Position numbers and translations under genes: made by a program
Notes under the pieces: generated by a model
Told to the model about the DNA's origin: nothing
Seen by the model: only the letters and a program-made list of their open reading frames with translations
Databases searched by the model: none
Assembly: GCA_003024175.1 (NCBI GenBank)
Contig: MDYQ01000017.1
Span: 62,001 to 126,000 of the forward strand
Source of the DNA: Planoprotostelium fungivorum
Lineage: Eukaryota > Evosea > Variosea > Cavosteliida > Cavosteliaceae
DNA: 64,000 nucleotides
Direction: 5' to 3'
Shown: piece by piece, positions 32,086-45,560 of the stretch
Layout: each line of letters begins with the position of its first letter
Position numbering within the stretch: the first letter of the stretch is position 1

Positions 32086-34020
32086 TTATTGTTGTGCTGT
32101 TGTTCTCTGTGGATTGTTCTTTAACAGTTTGAGTGTCTCCAATACAAACTGATCGTCGTATTGGTCTTCGTCTTCGTCTTCGTTCGAAGAGTCCCCGTTG
32201 AACGTTACGATTCCCGTGGACTCTGTCAGGCTCGTCTTCTCTTCTGCCGGGGGTGCCCTCTTTAACCCCCCCGATGACGTCATCCCGCTCGGTGTGTTCA
32301 TGCTGATGATGCGATCGTTGGCGGTGATGCGAATCTTGACCGGTCTCAAGCACTCTTCCTTCTCCTTCACGAGACGGTCCAGCTTGTCTCTGTCTTCACG
32401 GCTGGGCATGCTGCCGTCGCTCTCTTGCACAACGAGCATCTTGATGACCTTCTCTAGCTTTCTCAGGTAACGGTAGGGCCACTTTCGTCTCGTGCTCTCT
32501 TTGAATCTCTTGCACAGCATGGACTCGGATATGCCCAACTTCAGCGCGGCCTCCTTCTGTGGCAGGGTGAGCAGCTCCGTGATGTCTTGGAGAATCATGG
32601 TCCCCCCGTCGGTGCTCGTGTTCTCGCAGGTGGTTTCTGATCGGGGTACACCCTCTTCGTTGTCGTTCGTTCTGTCTTCTCTCTTGATGTTGGAGACGAT
32701 CATCTGATCTTGAGAGAGACTCCTTCTCATCGTGTTGACGTGGTTGCTGTACGTCGTTGACGTGGGGCGAGACAGAACCTGGTGGGAGTCAGATCGTTGT
32801 AGATGGAGCGAAAGGTTCTCACCTGAAACAAGGTCGATTTGGTGGTGGCGATGACTCTCTTGGCCCCCTTTGTGTACTCTTCTATGGCAAATACGAGAGA
32901 GAAGGGTTGGTGCTTGTGCTTCGAAGACACTTCGAGAATCTTCAGCTTCGAAAAAGTGATGACGGTAGTTAAATTGGGGTTGTTGCCTACGGCCGATTGG
33001 TGCATGCCGTGTACGTCGATGGAAATCCTCTTGACGCCCTGCAGGATGTCTTGCTTGCCGTCGATGGTCTTGGATACCTGATGGAATCAGCTGGAGTGGG
33101 AGGTCACGTGACTCACCTCCTTGTCGGTGAGGTGGTAGTAGAGGTAGGCGCAGATGACCAGGGTGAAGTTGGGGGCTCTGGCATCCACAGTGAAGGGAGC
33201 CGCGGGCCCGTTGGAAGCTTGGCAGGCTGCGTAGTAGGATTTCGGGATGGTGACCATGATGCATGGGGCGGGGACAATGTATCGATTGGCAATGATGACT
33301 TCCAGAGGCTGTTGGTTGATGATCAACGAGGGCATGGCCTTCTCCTCGACGGCGGGAATGACGGGTGGAACATTTTGCATTGGGTTCGTTGTGGGTGTCT
33401 TTGTCTCCTGAGGGGTGATGGACTCGATGAGTGGATTCAGAACGGTCATCTTGTGCTCGAAGAAGGTACGGATCTCGCCCTGAAGACTGATAAACTTTGG
33501 ATCTTGGCTGGCATCGACGTTGGAGGAGAAGGTCTTCAGTTGTTCCAATAACGTCTGCTCTCTGCGAACATGGGGTGAGATTCACATTATGGAGAAAGAA
33601 GATGGAAAACGCCAGGTCTTTCGGATCGAGAAGGAGAGGTTCTGAAGCTCACCTGTGGATGAGTTGCTCCCAGATCCACAGCTGATTCGTAATCTGATGC
33701 CGAGAAACGGTCGATGTGGGGGTGGCCGGAGGGGTATTGACTTTCATTGAGGGAGGGTTGGAACCATTCTGTTTCGAAGCCAAATTCTCGTGGGTCGGAC
33801 TGGAAGGTGGAGAGCTGTTGGAGGCATTTGGAGGATGGACCATGGCAGCGGGGGGAAAAGAAGCCGCCGTTCGAACCGTGAGGGTGGCGCCACCGGCCAG
33901 AGGTAGGATCTGCATTTTTTTGGCCGGTTTATCCAGCTCTTCAGAGTGGGGCCTCTTCTTTATCATAATCGGTGCGGCCGGCGTGGGTTTAACGGCATCG
34001 GTGAGAATCGGATCGCTCAT
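32086..34020 (-). CDS. RWP-RK transcription factor with an additional beta-rich domain
   Basis: It starts at MSDPILTDAVKPTPAAP (ATG at 34020), with a basic patch IKKRPHSEELDKPAKK and a Pro/Ser/Thr-rich leader. After introns, a coiled segment (LLEQLKTFSSNVD) leads to a strand-rich domain of about 130 residues: APFTVDARAPNFTLVICAYL, then ISIDVHGMHQSAVG, VITFSKLKILEVSSKHKHQ, FSLVFAIEEY. Its style recalls p53-like or Ig-like DNA-binding folds, but I cannot name it. An RWP-RK domain follows: LTLPQKEAALKLGISESMLC, KRFKESTRRKWPYRYLRKLE. The tail is acidic (SSNEDEDEDQYDD). The stop is at 32086-32088. RWP-RK proteins are known from plants and Amoebozoa. Targets are unknown. Confidence 0.8.
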
Positions 34021-34483
34021 ATTGCTGGTTGGTGCGGTAGACTCGGTTTCGATGCAAAAGTTAGATTGGTTGATGAAAAAATGAGCCAGAATAGACCCTG
34101 GAGAGTCTGTTTGACTAAAGGATAATGTGAGCTCGACGTATGTCCTTCACATCTTTCATCATACCTTTCTTCTGGCTGCCTGTTGGTTGCTCGGACTCAC
34201 AAGAGAGAGAAAACTCTCAAACGGAAAATTTCTTTCCTCCTGTCGACCGCTCTTTCCTCCAAGTTTGCCCACGTGGAACCACCGCAGCCTGGACCACTCT
34301 CGGCACGTTTGGATGAAGTTCATCTACAACGGAATTTGACCTCCCAGATGAGAAAATTCGAAATTTTACCAAAAACCGGAGAATCGGCGTGGAAAGAAAA
34401 TTAATCCGATTACAGATGAATCTACAACGAGTCACGATTTTCCCGCCACGTGCCACCATCACGGGCTTTGGAGGAGCATCATC
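34021..34483. other. Upstream region of the GNAT gene, possible unresolved 5' exons
   Basis: About 460 nt between divergent genes. It has two CTACAACG half-sites (34324 and 34422), a TTTTCCCGCC, and open but unrecognised plus-strand frames (for example SSKFAHVEPPQPGPLSARL). The half-sites suggest one or two introns here, so the GNAT gene may begin further upstream than annotated. Confidence 0.35.
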
Positions 34484-35096
34484 ATGGTAAAGCTCTACGA
34501 GAGATTGTTGGAAGATCCGACGAAGGAAGAGAGGGATGCCATCGTTCACATGAGAGAGATTGCTGGGTGGGGTGCAGATCAAGTCGATGAGTGGTGTGAG
34601 GAGATCAGACAGAAGAAGAAGCTCTTCTGGTTCTTCTACGAGGATGAAGAGAGGACGAAACTCGTTGGCGTCAACGCTCTCATCACCTCTTCGTATTTCT
34701 TCGAAGGTGAATGATTTAAATTTCGAATTTACAAAGATTCACACGGACAGGCGTACAAGTCAGCAATCCTGACGAATCAAAAGTCTACGTGGCACACACT
34801 TTCATCTACCCGTGAGCTCCTCTCCTTCGCATCTCTCACGCTGATGCGACCGCAGGGAGTTCAGTGGAAGAGGCTACGGTCACTTGATCTGCAAATTCTG
34901 CGTGGACTACGCCTTCGACGTGCTGGGATCGTCCATCGTGACCATGTTCACTCACGTTCAGAACGAGCCCTCCCTTCGCATCTTTCGTAAACTCGGCTTC
35001 GAAGAAAAGCAGAGACTCAAAGTCGATTGGGAACCTCACGAGGGCGTTGATAATTGGATCTACGAGGCAGTCTACATGGAGAAGAGCAGACAATGA
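34484..35096 (+). CDS. GNAT-family N-acetyltransferase
   Basis: The first supported exon reads MVKLYERLLEDPTKEERDAI, WFFYEDEERTKLVGVNALIT. Short exons follow with VSNPDESKVYVAHTFIYP. The last exon has the acetyl-CoA-binding motif (FSGRGYGHLICKFCVDYAFD, a variant of R/Q-x2-G-x-G/A) and the GNAT closing block NEPSLRIFRKLGFEEKQRLK. It stops at 35094-35096. It most likely moves an acetyl group from acetyl-CoA to an amine; the substrate is unknown. Additional 5' coding sequence is possible. Confidence 0.7.
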
Positions 35097-35222
35097 TGAT
35101 GGAACACTCTCGATTTTATTCTACAAATGTATCCTCAGACTCTGCATTAGCCGTTAGAGGATGATGAGGGTGATGAGGTGTCCATCTCGGCCGTGGAACA
35201 AGAGAAAAATAAAATGTCATTC

Positions 35223-35777
35223 TCATGATGATGTTCCACTCGTTGGCTCGATCTTCTTCTTTTCCTTCTTCTCGTGTCTAAATCGCTTGATCTTTCCACA
35301 GTAATCACAAGTGACGGAGAGATGTCGTTGTTTCTGGCCTGCGGATGATCAGATCTCCATGCATCATCGTTGCAAGCGATGTACCTTGGATTCGAACGGT
35401 ACTGCTGTACCCGGGAATCAATAGAGAGGTGCAGATCTTGCAGATCGTGCGCTTGATCTCGGGAGAGCTGCGAAGATTCAACATCTTATTGATTGATGAT
35501 CAAGATCGTCTCACAGGCGGCTGACAGTCTTCGTGGAGATCTTCTTGACCGTGCTCGAATAGAAACGGGATAACTGAGGTGAGACACCGGCAGTCAAATG
35601 AGCAGCCTGATACAAGAAGTTCATGCGCTCGAACGTCTCAATGTTCCTCAGTGGAGGGGCTCCATTGCGCCCTTTTCCCTTCTGCTGTTGCTTTTGTTTG
35701 TACTTCTGTATAGGTGGACCCTATTAACAGTTATCTCTGAGAGAATCAAGTATGCTTACCTGCTTTTGTCCGTCCAT
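35223..35777 (-). CDS. RPP21: Ribonuclease P protein subunit RPP21 / Rpr2
   Basis: It is a protein component of nuclear RNase P, which trims the 5' leader of pre-tRNA. A very short first exon (MDGQKQ, ATG at 35777) precedes a basic stretch (KYKQKQQQKGKGRNG) and the family helix ETFERMNFLYQAAHLTAGVS. The zinc site is complete: two cysteines in RTICKICTSLLIPGYSSTVR and two in LSVTCDYCGKIKRFRHEKK. It ends KKKIEPTSGTSS with a stop at 35223-35225. Length (about 150 residues) and motif order match Rpr2/RPP21. A tRNA gene lies in the same window, but that is not evidence of linkage. Confidence 0.88.
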
Positions 35778-35849
35778 CGGTTTCGATCTTCTATGAATGA
35801 GAAAAACAGCTCGCGAATTTCACATCGCATCTACACAAACTCAAACAAC
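35778..35849. promoter_or_regulatory. 72-nt divergent promoter (RPP21 / Qc-SNARE)
   Basis: Only 72 nt separate two divergent ATG codons; no TATA box is evident. Confidence 0.45.
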
Positions 35850-36394
35850 ATGAGCCGAGGAGGAGACAGAGACACCCTCTTTAGTTTCTCTGGTAATAGT
35901 GGCGCTCCTAGAGGCAGCAATTCTCCAGAGCCCGCCGGAGGCCGAAGATGGGGGACCGTCTCTGAATCAGAGCAGCAGAAGGGACAGAGCAACCAACAAA
36001 TATACGCCTCCAACCAGAGTAAATTAGAGGGTGAGAGGATGGATGTAATTCGGATGTTCTAATGTTATATGGTAGACCAAGATCGCGCTTTAGATGCAAT
36101 CAGCGACAGTTTGGGGCGAACGAAGCAGATTGCCATAGAAATTGGAAAAGAAGCCGGTGAGATCCATACAACAATGCATCCACCCCAATCAACTCACGAC
36201 CACCAGACGAACACACTCAGCTCATCGACGAGATCGATGGTCACGTCAACCGAGTCAATCCCATGATCAGAAACACGACAAAGAGGATCGATCGTGTCGC
36301 TACCAAGTCCAGCACCAAAGGATTGTGGCTCTGTATATGCCTCCTGTTCATCATCCTTCTCGTTGTCATCGGTCTGGCCTTCGGTTTACCATAA
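35850..36394 (+). CDS. Qc-type SNARE (syntaxin 8-like) with His at the central layer
   Basis: It is a tail-anchored membrane-fusion protein. The ATG at 35850 gives MSRGGDRDTLFSFSGNSGAP, a flexible Gly/Ser leader. The SNARE motif spans three exons: DRALDAISDSLGRTKQIAIE, IGKEADEHTQLIDEIDGHVN. The C-terminal anchor is WLCICLLFIILLVVIGLAFG, ending LP (stop 36392-36394). By heptad spacing, the zero-layer position normally held by Gln (as in LDEQN of Qc SNAREs) is His here (ADEHT). The protein is about 135 residues with no N-terminal helical domain, so Bet1-like is the alternative family. Confidence 0.8.
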
Positions 36395-36704
36395 AGTGAA
36401 GATGTTTGAGGGTAGATCTATTTTCACAAGGGAGGAAGCTTCTAATAAAAGGTTGGAATGAGATTGTACGATGGAGGAGGGTCTTACCTCTATAAAGATA
36501 AAGTATAATGCGGGTGTTGTTGTAAAGTCAAAGAATAAAAGTAGAGAATATCACTTTATTGACATCATCAGCATCCAACCGAGGCGTACATCTCTGACGT
36601 CCGGAAGAGGGAACATAAGAGAATAAGAAGAGTTATATATACCCAAAAGAAACAAGTCTCTCCCATCTTGGAACATATAACATTCGAACACCTGATATAA
36701 AGTA
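36395..36704. promoter_or_regulatory. Intergenic region upstream of STAT
   Basis: About 310 nt, A/T-rich, with several AATAAA-like signals (36443, 36533) for the SNARE gene and a TATA-like gttatatatac at about 36632, some 70 nt before the STAT ATG. Confidence 0.4.
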
Positions 36705-38961
36705 ATGGACAACTATGGCTATGGAAGCCCTGCGAGCTCCAGTAGCCACATAGAAGATTTAGAGGCAGAATGGATCACAGACGTCCCCGACCCCACGGCC
36801 GATATCATGGCTATGATACAGATGGAGGGCGAGTTATTCAAGAACGACTATTCGGGCATGATGGATCATAAGAGGTATTGACTTCTCATCCATTTCATAT
36901 GTCCGATCTGATGTGCGAAGTGCCGATCTCCTCAGTTCATCGTTGAACTCTTCTCTTGGACTCTCCCAACCGTCACCGTACGATGGTAACAACAACTTCG
37001 ACGCCTTCTCTGGACCAATGGCCAATCTAGGCCAACAAAGAGTTATGACTCCACAACAGCTGACACCACAAATGTCTCCCGTAGGGAACAATCTATTCAA
37101 CAACTCTCCCATGTATGCGGGCACACCCGTGAACATGCAATCATTCCAGCAGCACCAACAACAGACGATGCAGAACGCCCAAAACAACCAACAACAACAC
37201 AAGAGGAGACAAGAAGAAGCCTTCTCACAGCCACCACCCCAGGCATCCCCTGCATTCGGCGACTCATTTTACAATCCACCCGCCGCGACCACCCAGTCCA
37301 GCCAGCCGACCGTCCCCACGCGAAATGCAGAAGTCATCTCCGAGTTAGAGAGAGTCGTCGATCAAGTCAAGAAGGCATCCGAGAAATTAAGACAAGATCA
37401 GAAGATGGTACCTCTCCCCATGAGCCGCGAGAACTATTCGGCGCTCGAACAAGAACACATGAAGATCAAGAACGGCATCGATTGGGTGGAGGAGACACAT
37501 GGGAAGCTCTTAGACGGCATGCTGCTCGAATCTGTCGAGATGCACCAACTCTTGGCCTTAGAACAAGATCTCATCTACCACAAGAAACAATTGACCCTCT
37601 ACTCCACCGAACTGCAGAATTTCCAGAAGGAAGGATCCATCCCAGTGTGAGTCGACCGTCTACAAAGTTGTAGATTGACCCCACCAGCTACGGCCTCCAC
37701 ATCATCGCTCAACCCTTCCCCGATTCCGTCAAGCAGCACAAGTCCATAGACGAACCTCTTAACGTGAGGATGCTGTCTGGCGCCAAATTTGACACCCGCC
37801 CCGCCTGCACGATCAGAGCTGAAATCATCGATTCGAGTAATCAGAAGGGCCCAGCACAGAAGAAATCAACGACATCAGCTCTAGTAGAGAATGGAGAGAA
37901 GTTGATCAACGAGGCCGGCGTCGCCTCTTTCAACGACTTGAAATTTCCCACCGGAACGAGGTGAAATTTCGTCGAGATTTCACGTCTGACGTTCCCAGGC
38001 TGAAGAGCATTCGCATTCGCTTTACTGCGAGATTCAACGTGTCTGATTTGAGAGGGGGCATCCATTCGGTATCGATAGAGTCTGAGCCGACGAATGCAAT
38101 TGTCGTGAAGACGAACGAGAACCAATGGCACGAGGCAGAAGGAATTCTACTGAAGAAAACTGCATTTGGAAATCTCAACGAAATCACGTGGTTCAGATTT
38201 TCAAATTGGCTGCAGAGGAGGTGCGTCCGTCTACAACGTTGTAGACGGTGAAATTGACGCCTCGGAGGTATTTGGGTGCGACGAAACAGAACTCGCAGTT
38301 TCCCGTGAGGCCTCTGTCCACTTATGATTTTCAATACATCCACGCTCTTAAATTCGACAACAAGCCCATCATCACACAGAAACACTTTGACAACTTTTGG
38401 CACTGGTGAGGACGTCTTAAGAGGGTGTCCGTGTGACGCCGGACAGGTTTGGACCTCTCATCCACAAGATTCGATACCAACGACACGTTCTCGCTCTTTG
38501 GACGAGGGGTGAGGGGGGAGTGGCTCGTTGTAGTGGCTCAATGTGACAGGCTACATCTGTGGATTCCTCACGCGAGAGGAAGTGGAGTCGGTTCTGAAGA
38601 ACGAGCAGATCGGTACCTTCCTCATTCGAGTCAGCGAGAGATCCGATCAATTTGCCGTGTACGTTTTATTTGATTTTATTCTCGATCTACAACTGATCAC
38701 GTGAATAGGTCCTACCAGTCTGCGGAGTCCGTGAAGCACTACCTGGTGAAGAACGACGACACGCACGGAGCGAAGAGAACACTGCCCGATTTCTTAAGAG
38801 ACTACAAGGACTTCCAGTGCATCTTGCAGCTGTCGATCGATAGACAGACCAACAAGAGGATATTGAGAAGATGTGACAAGGAGTCTGTTCTGAAGGAGTT
38901 CTACTCTAAGAAGGCATCCACTTCCTCCCCGGGCTACGAGGAGGTCATTCAAGTGCAATAA
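36705..38961 (+). CDS. STAT-family transcription factor with SH2 domain
   Basis: It is a signal-activated DNA-binding protein. The ATG at 36705 gives MDNYGYGSPASSSSHIEDLE, then a Gln/Asn/Pro-rich low-complexity region (about residues 60-180). A coiled coil follows (ISELERVVDQVKKASEKLRQ; LALEQDLIYHKKQLTLYSTE). The DNA-binding beta domain has YGLHIIAQPFPDS, SIRIRFTARFNVSDLRGGIH, and FRFSNWLQR; then a linker and an SH2 domain with GYICGFLTREEVESVL and the phosphotyrosine-pocket GTFLIRVSER (Arg kept). The C-terminus SSPGYEEVIQVQ offers a Tyr in the right place for activation. The stop is at 38959-38961. This architecture matches dictyostelid STATs. A near-palindrome (37660-37673) and a perfect palindrome lie in its introns. 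Confidence 0.92.
38231..38244. repeat. Intronic palindrome CTACAACGTTGTAG (STAT)
   Basis: Perfect palindrome in the 47-nt intron 38221-38267. A second STAT intron holds a copy with one change at 37660-37673 (CTACAAAGTTGTAG). Confidence 0.9.
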
Positions 38962-41517
<2,556 letters not shown>

Positions 41518-41655
41518 GGAACATAAACGTATTCGTCTCCTCTTTATCGTTGTGGATGGATGATGGTTTGAAAATGAATTTCGATCAATTATCGGATCAT
41601 TCTGGAGGGGAAGACACGTTTACATCAAAAAAACTCTTCATTTGTCGTCGTCTCG

Positions 41656-42581
41656 TCAGATGATGGTGCACCTTCTCTTTCTCTTGGGTGGAGGGGACTG
41701 TGGAATGTCAAATGTGATGAGATGTCGATGTTCACCTGTGGAGTGTATGTTTGGGCAAATTCTGGCGTCTCTGGTATAACACCTCTTTGCATCGTCAGAT
41801 GAAGAGATTATGATGATGGAATCTAATCACCTGGTTCTCCTCCCTGGTGATGTTTCAATGGCTGCCTCTTCTACTTGGTGATCGATCTGATGTTCGTCAG
41901 AGGTTACCGATGATTCATAGTCACCTTCTCAATACCCTTTTCTTGTTTCTTCAACTCGCCGTTGAACTCTGTCATGATTTCGGCCAATACGACCAGATCT
42001 GACTCCAAGGCCTTCATGTCTAAGAAGATGAGTTTTTTCAGATGTCGAATTCTGACTCACTGTTGTTGATTTCGTTCATAATCATTTCATCTATTTGTGA
42101 TCCTTCTAGCTGTTTCGAAAATCGGATGCTTGTTCTTTGCAATGTAGAATTAGCTGCCTGCAGGTATCATCATTAGAAGGTCGCCCGAAGCTGCAGTGCT
42201 ATCGTTGACTATCAGGTACCTTTCTATACGTGTCTAACATGGATACATATTCCTTTGCTGTCACACTATCATTTCTCTGTTTCACTGCCTCCAAGTCTCT
42301 TCGAGCGTTCTCTATGATCTTTAACGTATCTCCTCTTTCGAATGCTCTGTTGCGGAAGTGAGATCCATCGGTCCATCGATCTCTCAAAGACTCACTCCGC
42401 CTCCGAATACTCGCTGATAGCATTGGTCTTCGCTTTGATAAACTCTACGAAGTTCCGTCAGCATATGGAGAGATTAAGAGATTACACAGAAAGATATACA
42501 TCGTGGAGTGGTGACGAACAGAATGGACTCACGGAAGCTCTCTTGACAACTGCTACCGCTTCGATTAGACTTGAAGCTCAT
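41656..42581 (-). CDS. SNARE-like coiled-coil protein with C-terminal CAAX box
   Basis: My model starts at MSFKSNRSGSSCQESFQFIK (ATG at 42581) and has about eight exons. An N-terminal helical part (IIENARRDLEAVKQRNDS, SMLDTYRK) is followed by a SNARE-like helix: MKALESDLVVLAEIMTEFNG, then ELKKQEKGIEKIDHQVEEA, with Gln at the likely zero layer, as in Qa syntaxins. No membrane anchor follows. A Pro-rich tail ends in PKRKRRCTII, a polybasic stretch plus a CAAX prenylation signal (stop 41656-41658). Prenylated SNAREs are known (Ykt6, an R-SNARE), but a syntaxin-like helix with CAAX is unusual. The N-terminal exons are less certain than the C-terminus. Confidence 0.6.
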
Positions 42582-42686
42582 TGTCAGACTGACATGAAAA
42601 CGTGAAGTCTCTGGCCAGGGTTCGTAAACAACGACGTCGCATCCATTTCACATCACATCACCTCCTCACGAACTGCACGAGCTACC
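42582..42686. promoter_or_regulatory. 105-nt divergent promoter
   Basis: It lies between the CAAX-SNARE gene (-) and the mitochondrial-type membrane protein (+); a tandem CATCACATCAC is present. The promoter role is inferred from the head-to-head layout. Confidence 0.4.
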
Positions 42687-43417
42687 ATGAGATTCTTCCG
42701 TGGAAATGGGTGTGAGTCTGAGGATGCATCCTCGAGTCGCTGAACAGGTCTCAGACAAAGCCGGATATGATGGATCACAGAGACGCTGGGCGAGCACACA
42801 GTCAGAGTATCAGAGAGCTTTGTCTAAGAGAGGGTGATGAAAGAGCACCGACTTCTGATGACGTTCTACAGACCCAATCCAAAACTCTTTCTCGTCGCTG
42901 GTTTCCTGATAGGCGGTAAGCTCATCTATGATGGCACCAACATGTACGATGTCTATCAGGTATTCGAAGTCCATATGAATCTGACGTCATAACATCTCAT
43001 AGAGCACATCCACGCACAGCCAGAGAGTCACTGCCAATTGGGATTTCTTCATGAAGGATATCATGAAAGCAGTACAGGGAGACCAAATGAAGGCCATCCT
43101 CGATCAGCCGACCATATCTTCCAAGCGAAACCTCGACACCGAAGTCCACTACTCCGTCGTTCCATCCTTGGAACAATACAGTCTCCTCTTAAACGCAGAC
43201 GTGAAGATGACTGCACATGTTGTCGGTAAAGAACATGGAGAGGCACAGGTGCATGCCAAGTCCCACTACATCAACGGACAATGGACAAGAGATTCTCTCA
43301 CGGTGGAACACAAAGGAAAGGTAGACAATCCCCTCCATCTTCACATGATCAACTCTGACAGGTGCTGTCGAGGAAGGAATACACATCGAACGTGTAACCA
43401 TGTACATCGAAGAATAA
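42687..43417 (+). CDS. Single-pass, probably mitochondrial membrane protein (COA1/TIM21-like layout)
   Basis: Exon 1 MRFFRGNG (ATG at 42687) and a basic second exon (AGYDGSQRRWASTQSEYQRA) form a presequence-like leader. One hydrophobic helix follows (LFLVAGFLIGGKLIYDG). Then comes a soluble alpha/beta part: VTANWDFFMKDIMKAVQGDQ, DTEVHYSVVPSLEQYSLLLN, GEAQVHAKSHYINGQWTRDS, ending IERVTMYIEE (stop 43415-43417). A leader, one helix and a small domain with a gly-x-A-x-V strand and a W near the end resemble COA1/TIM21-type inner-membrane proteins, but I cannot assign a family firmly. Confidence 0.55.
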
Positions 43418-43446
43418 AGACACTCGAAATGTTTACACTTTACATG

Positions 43447-45457
43447 TCACCCCTCGTCATCGCTTCGGATGACTTCATCATCGAGAAGACTCCCTCCATC
43501 TTGTGAGACGCTTCCATCACTGCGGATGACTTCTTCTTCTGAGCTACAGATGACCTCTTCTTCACTGCTCTCGATGACTCGTTCGTCCTCACTTTCGACT
43601 CGATCATCTTCATCATCGCTCTCGATCGACTCTTCGATCGTCGAAGTCGATGATTGCATGATCTTCTTCTCTTGTGTCTCATCAAACGGTCTGTGGCCGA
43701 ATAGACGGACTCCACTCATGATGCCGCTCTTGTTAGAGAAGAGACTCATCCTCCCGTCTCGAATGAGGGGACTGTGGTAATCTGATATTGTCATCTACAA
43801 CGTTGTAGACGGTCGAGTCACCGGAGGAGGTGGGGAGGGTGGGGGAGGGTGCTGTAGGACGTAATGGGAAGAATCGACTGACTAAGATTGTCTTTGAGGC
43901 GGTGTTGACGATCTCCCTCCCATTCTCTTTTGCACTCTCTTCCTGCTGAGGGATGTGAATAAAACAGAATAAAATAAAAATCATGAAAATAAAATGAAAT
44001 AAAACAGAATAAAATGTGGATATCTTACTTCATCTTCTGGAAAGGAAGTCTTCTGTCTCTTCGCATTGGGTTCCTGATGCAACGTCAGCTATCGATGGAG
44101 ATGAAATAAAATAGAATAAAATCGACCGACCGTGATGATCTCTCTCTCTGTCTTCTTTACAGTGATGGTCTTGCTGATGGTCTTTGTGCTCATCGTGGTG
44201 AACGGTGACAATACATTCGCCACCCTCGTGCTACCGATACTGCCACTTCTAACTTGGCTCGTTGTAGTCTGTTCTCCCTCCTTCATTTTCTCGTATGATT
44301 CACCCGTTCTAGGGTTGACCTTACCCGTGGCAATTCCAACTGCCACCTCGTGCTCCACTTCTCTATCATTCACCGTCACCTTCTATAAATCTTCTCGGCC
44401 TCACCCTCCCATGAAGGACAGATCCATGTTCTCATCGTCTAACCAGTCCGGCAGGGGTTGCAATCGAGTGAGGACACCATTGAGAGGATCCCACACTCTC
44501 TGATGTTGAAAGGTCAAGTCGGCCCTTCTAAATTTCTCCTCGTAGTCCGCTGGAACCACCGCCGATAACTTTCCATGAGATCTCATGTGTCCAATCACTC
44601 GATCGATGGACCTGAACTTCTTGACGAGATCGTGGGCCTTCTTGATTCCCATGCCTGGAACGGAGGGAAGATAATCACAGCCCGATAGAATGCAGACGTG
44701 ACGGAACATCTCATGCGTGAAGTGGACGAAACTGAGACCGGCATTGTTGGGGAGGTCGCTCAGTTTGATCTCTTTCCCTTGGCAGTAGTTGTCCATCTTG
44801 AAGAGAACTCGGTCGCAGCCAAAGGCGAGAAGATCACTGTCCTCTGAAATGGCGAAATGAGCGATGCCCTGTTGGACGAGGTAGGCGAGCTGGGCGTCCG
44901 CTTCGTAGGGAGAGACGATGACTTGGATGTCTTCTGAGCGTAGGGTGTCGATCACACGACAGACCATGTTGGGTGATATGTCGATGGCCTTGCTGAATGA
45001 TTCTCGAGCGGCTGCGGCATTACCCTCTCGGATGAGGAGCATGCCTTTGGATCGGTGTTTCTCTCGGTTTCTGATCAGATGTGTGAGAAGATGACGTGGA
45101 GTGCGTGATGATGAAATAGAGTGGAGAGCCTCACTGACGACGGTCCTTCTCTGTGCCGGATTTCATGGGAAGAGCGGCACCGTCGAAAACAGCAATGGGT
45201 GTGATACCATTCTGCCTCAACATCTCTATGCGCTTCATGCAAAACTTGATGTAACTGTATGGGGGATCAGAGGTGATTTGCTAGATGAGATCTCACCCAT
45301 CGGTTGGAATGTTCTGACAGAGTTCGGAGCTGCAGCCGTATGCACCTCTATGGAGCCATCCGTACATATCGATGGCCGCTGTCAATCCTTGGTAATCATT
45401 GAGATGGACATCTCGAGTAATGGAGCTCAAAATGGGTAATAAACCACTGATACCCAT
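43447..45457 (-). CDS. EXO1: Exonuclease 1 (EXO1), XPG/RAD2 family
   Basis: It is a 5'-3' DNA exonuclease and flap nuclease for mismatch repair and end resection. The ATG at 45457 gives MGISGLLPILSSITRDVHLN, DMYGWLHRGAYGC (XPG-N). The XPG-I block has IQVIVSPYEADAQLAYLVQQ and AISEDSDLLAFGCDRVLFKM with the metal-binding acids. The helix-hairpin-helix has CDYLPSVPGMGIKKAHDLVK. The C-terminal half is unconserved and ends in an acidic Glu/Asp/Ser-rich tail (SSEEEVICSSEEEVIRSDGS). Stop at 43447. The first ATG is followed at once by the catalytic N-terminus, as the family requires (Gly2). One tail intron carries the palindrome. Confidence 0.92.
43795..43808. repeat. Intronic palindrome CTACAACGTTGTAG (EXO1)
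   Basis: Perfect palindrome in a 40-nt minus-strand intron (43782-43821), the shortest of the ten. Confidence 0.9.
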
Positions 45458-45560
45458 TCAATGACTCGTTCAATCACTTCTGTGTGTTGATCACTCTCAT
45501 TCAGCAACAAGAGCTGATGCGTTACAGGCTTGCTGATGCGTTCGTTGTAATTGTCGTCCT

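Noticed and set aside
32997-33551. A 184-codon plus-strand frame rich in Gly/Val
   Set aside because: It is antisense to the strand-rich domain of the RWP-RK protein, which has introns and a family motif.
35598-36062. A 154-codon plus-strand frame across the RPP21 and SNARE starts
   Set aside because: Its first half is antisense to the zinc-finger protein RPP21, and its second half is the SNARE first exon. No single product fits.
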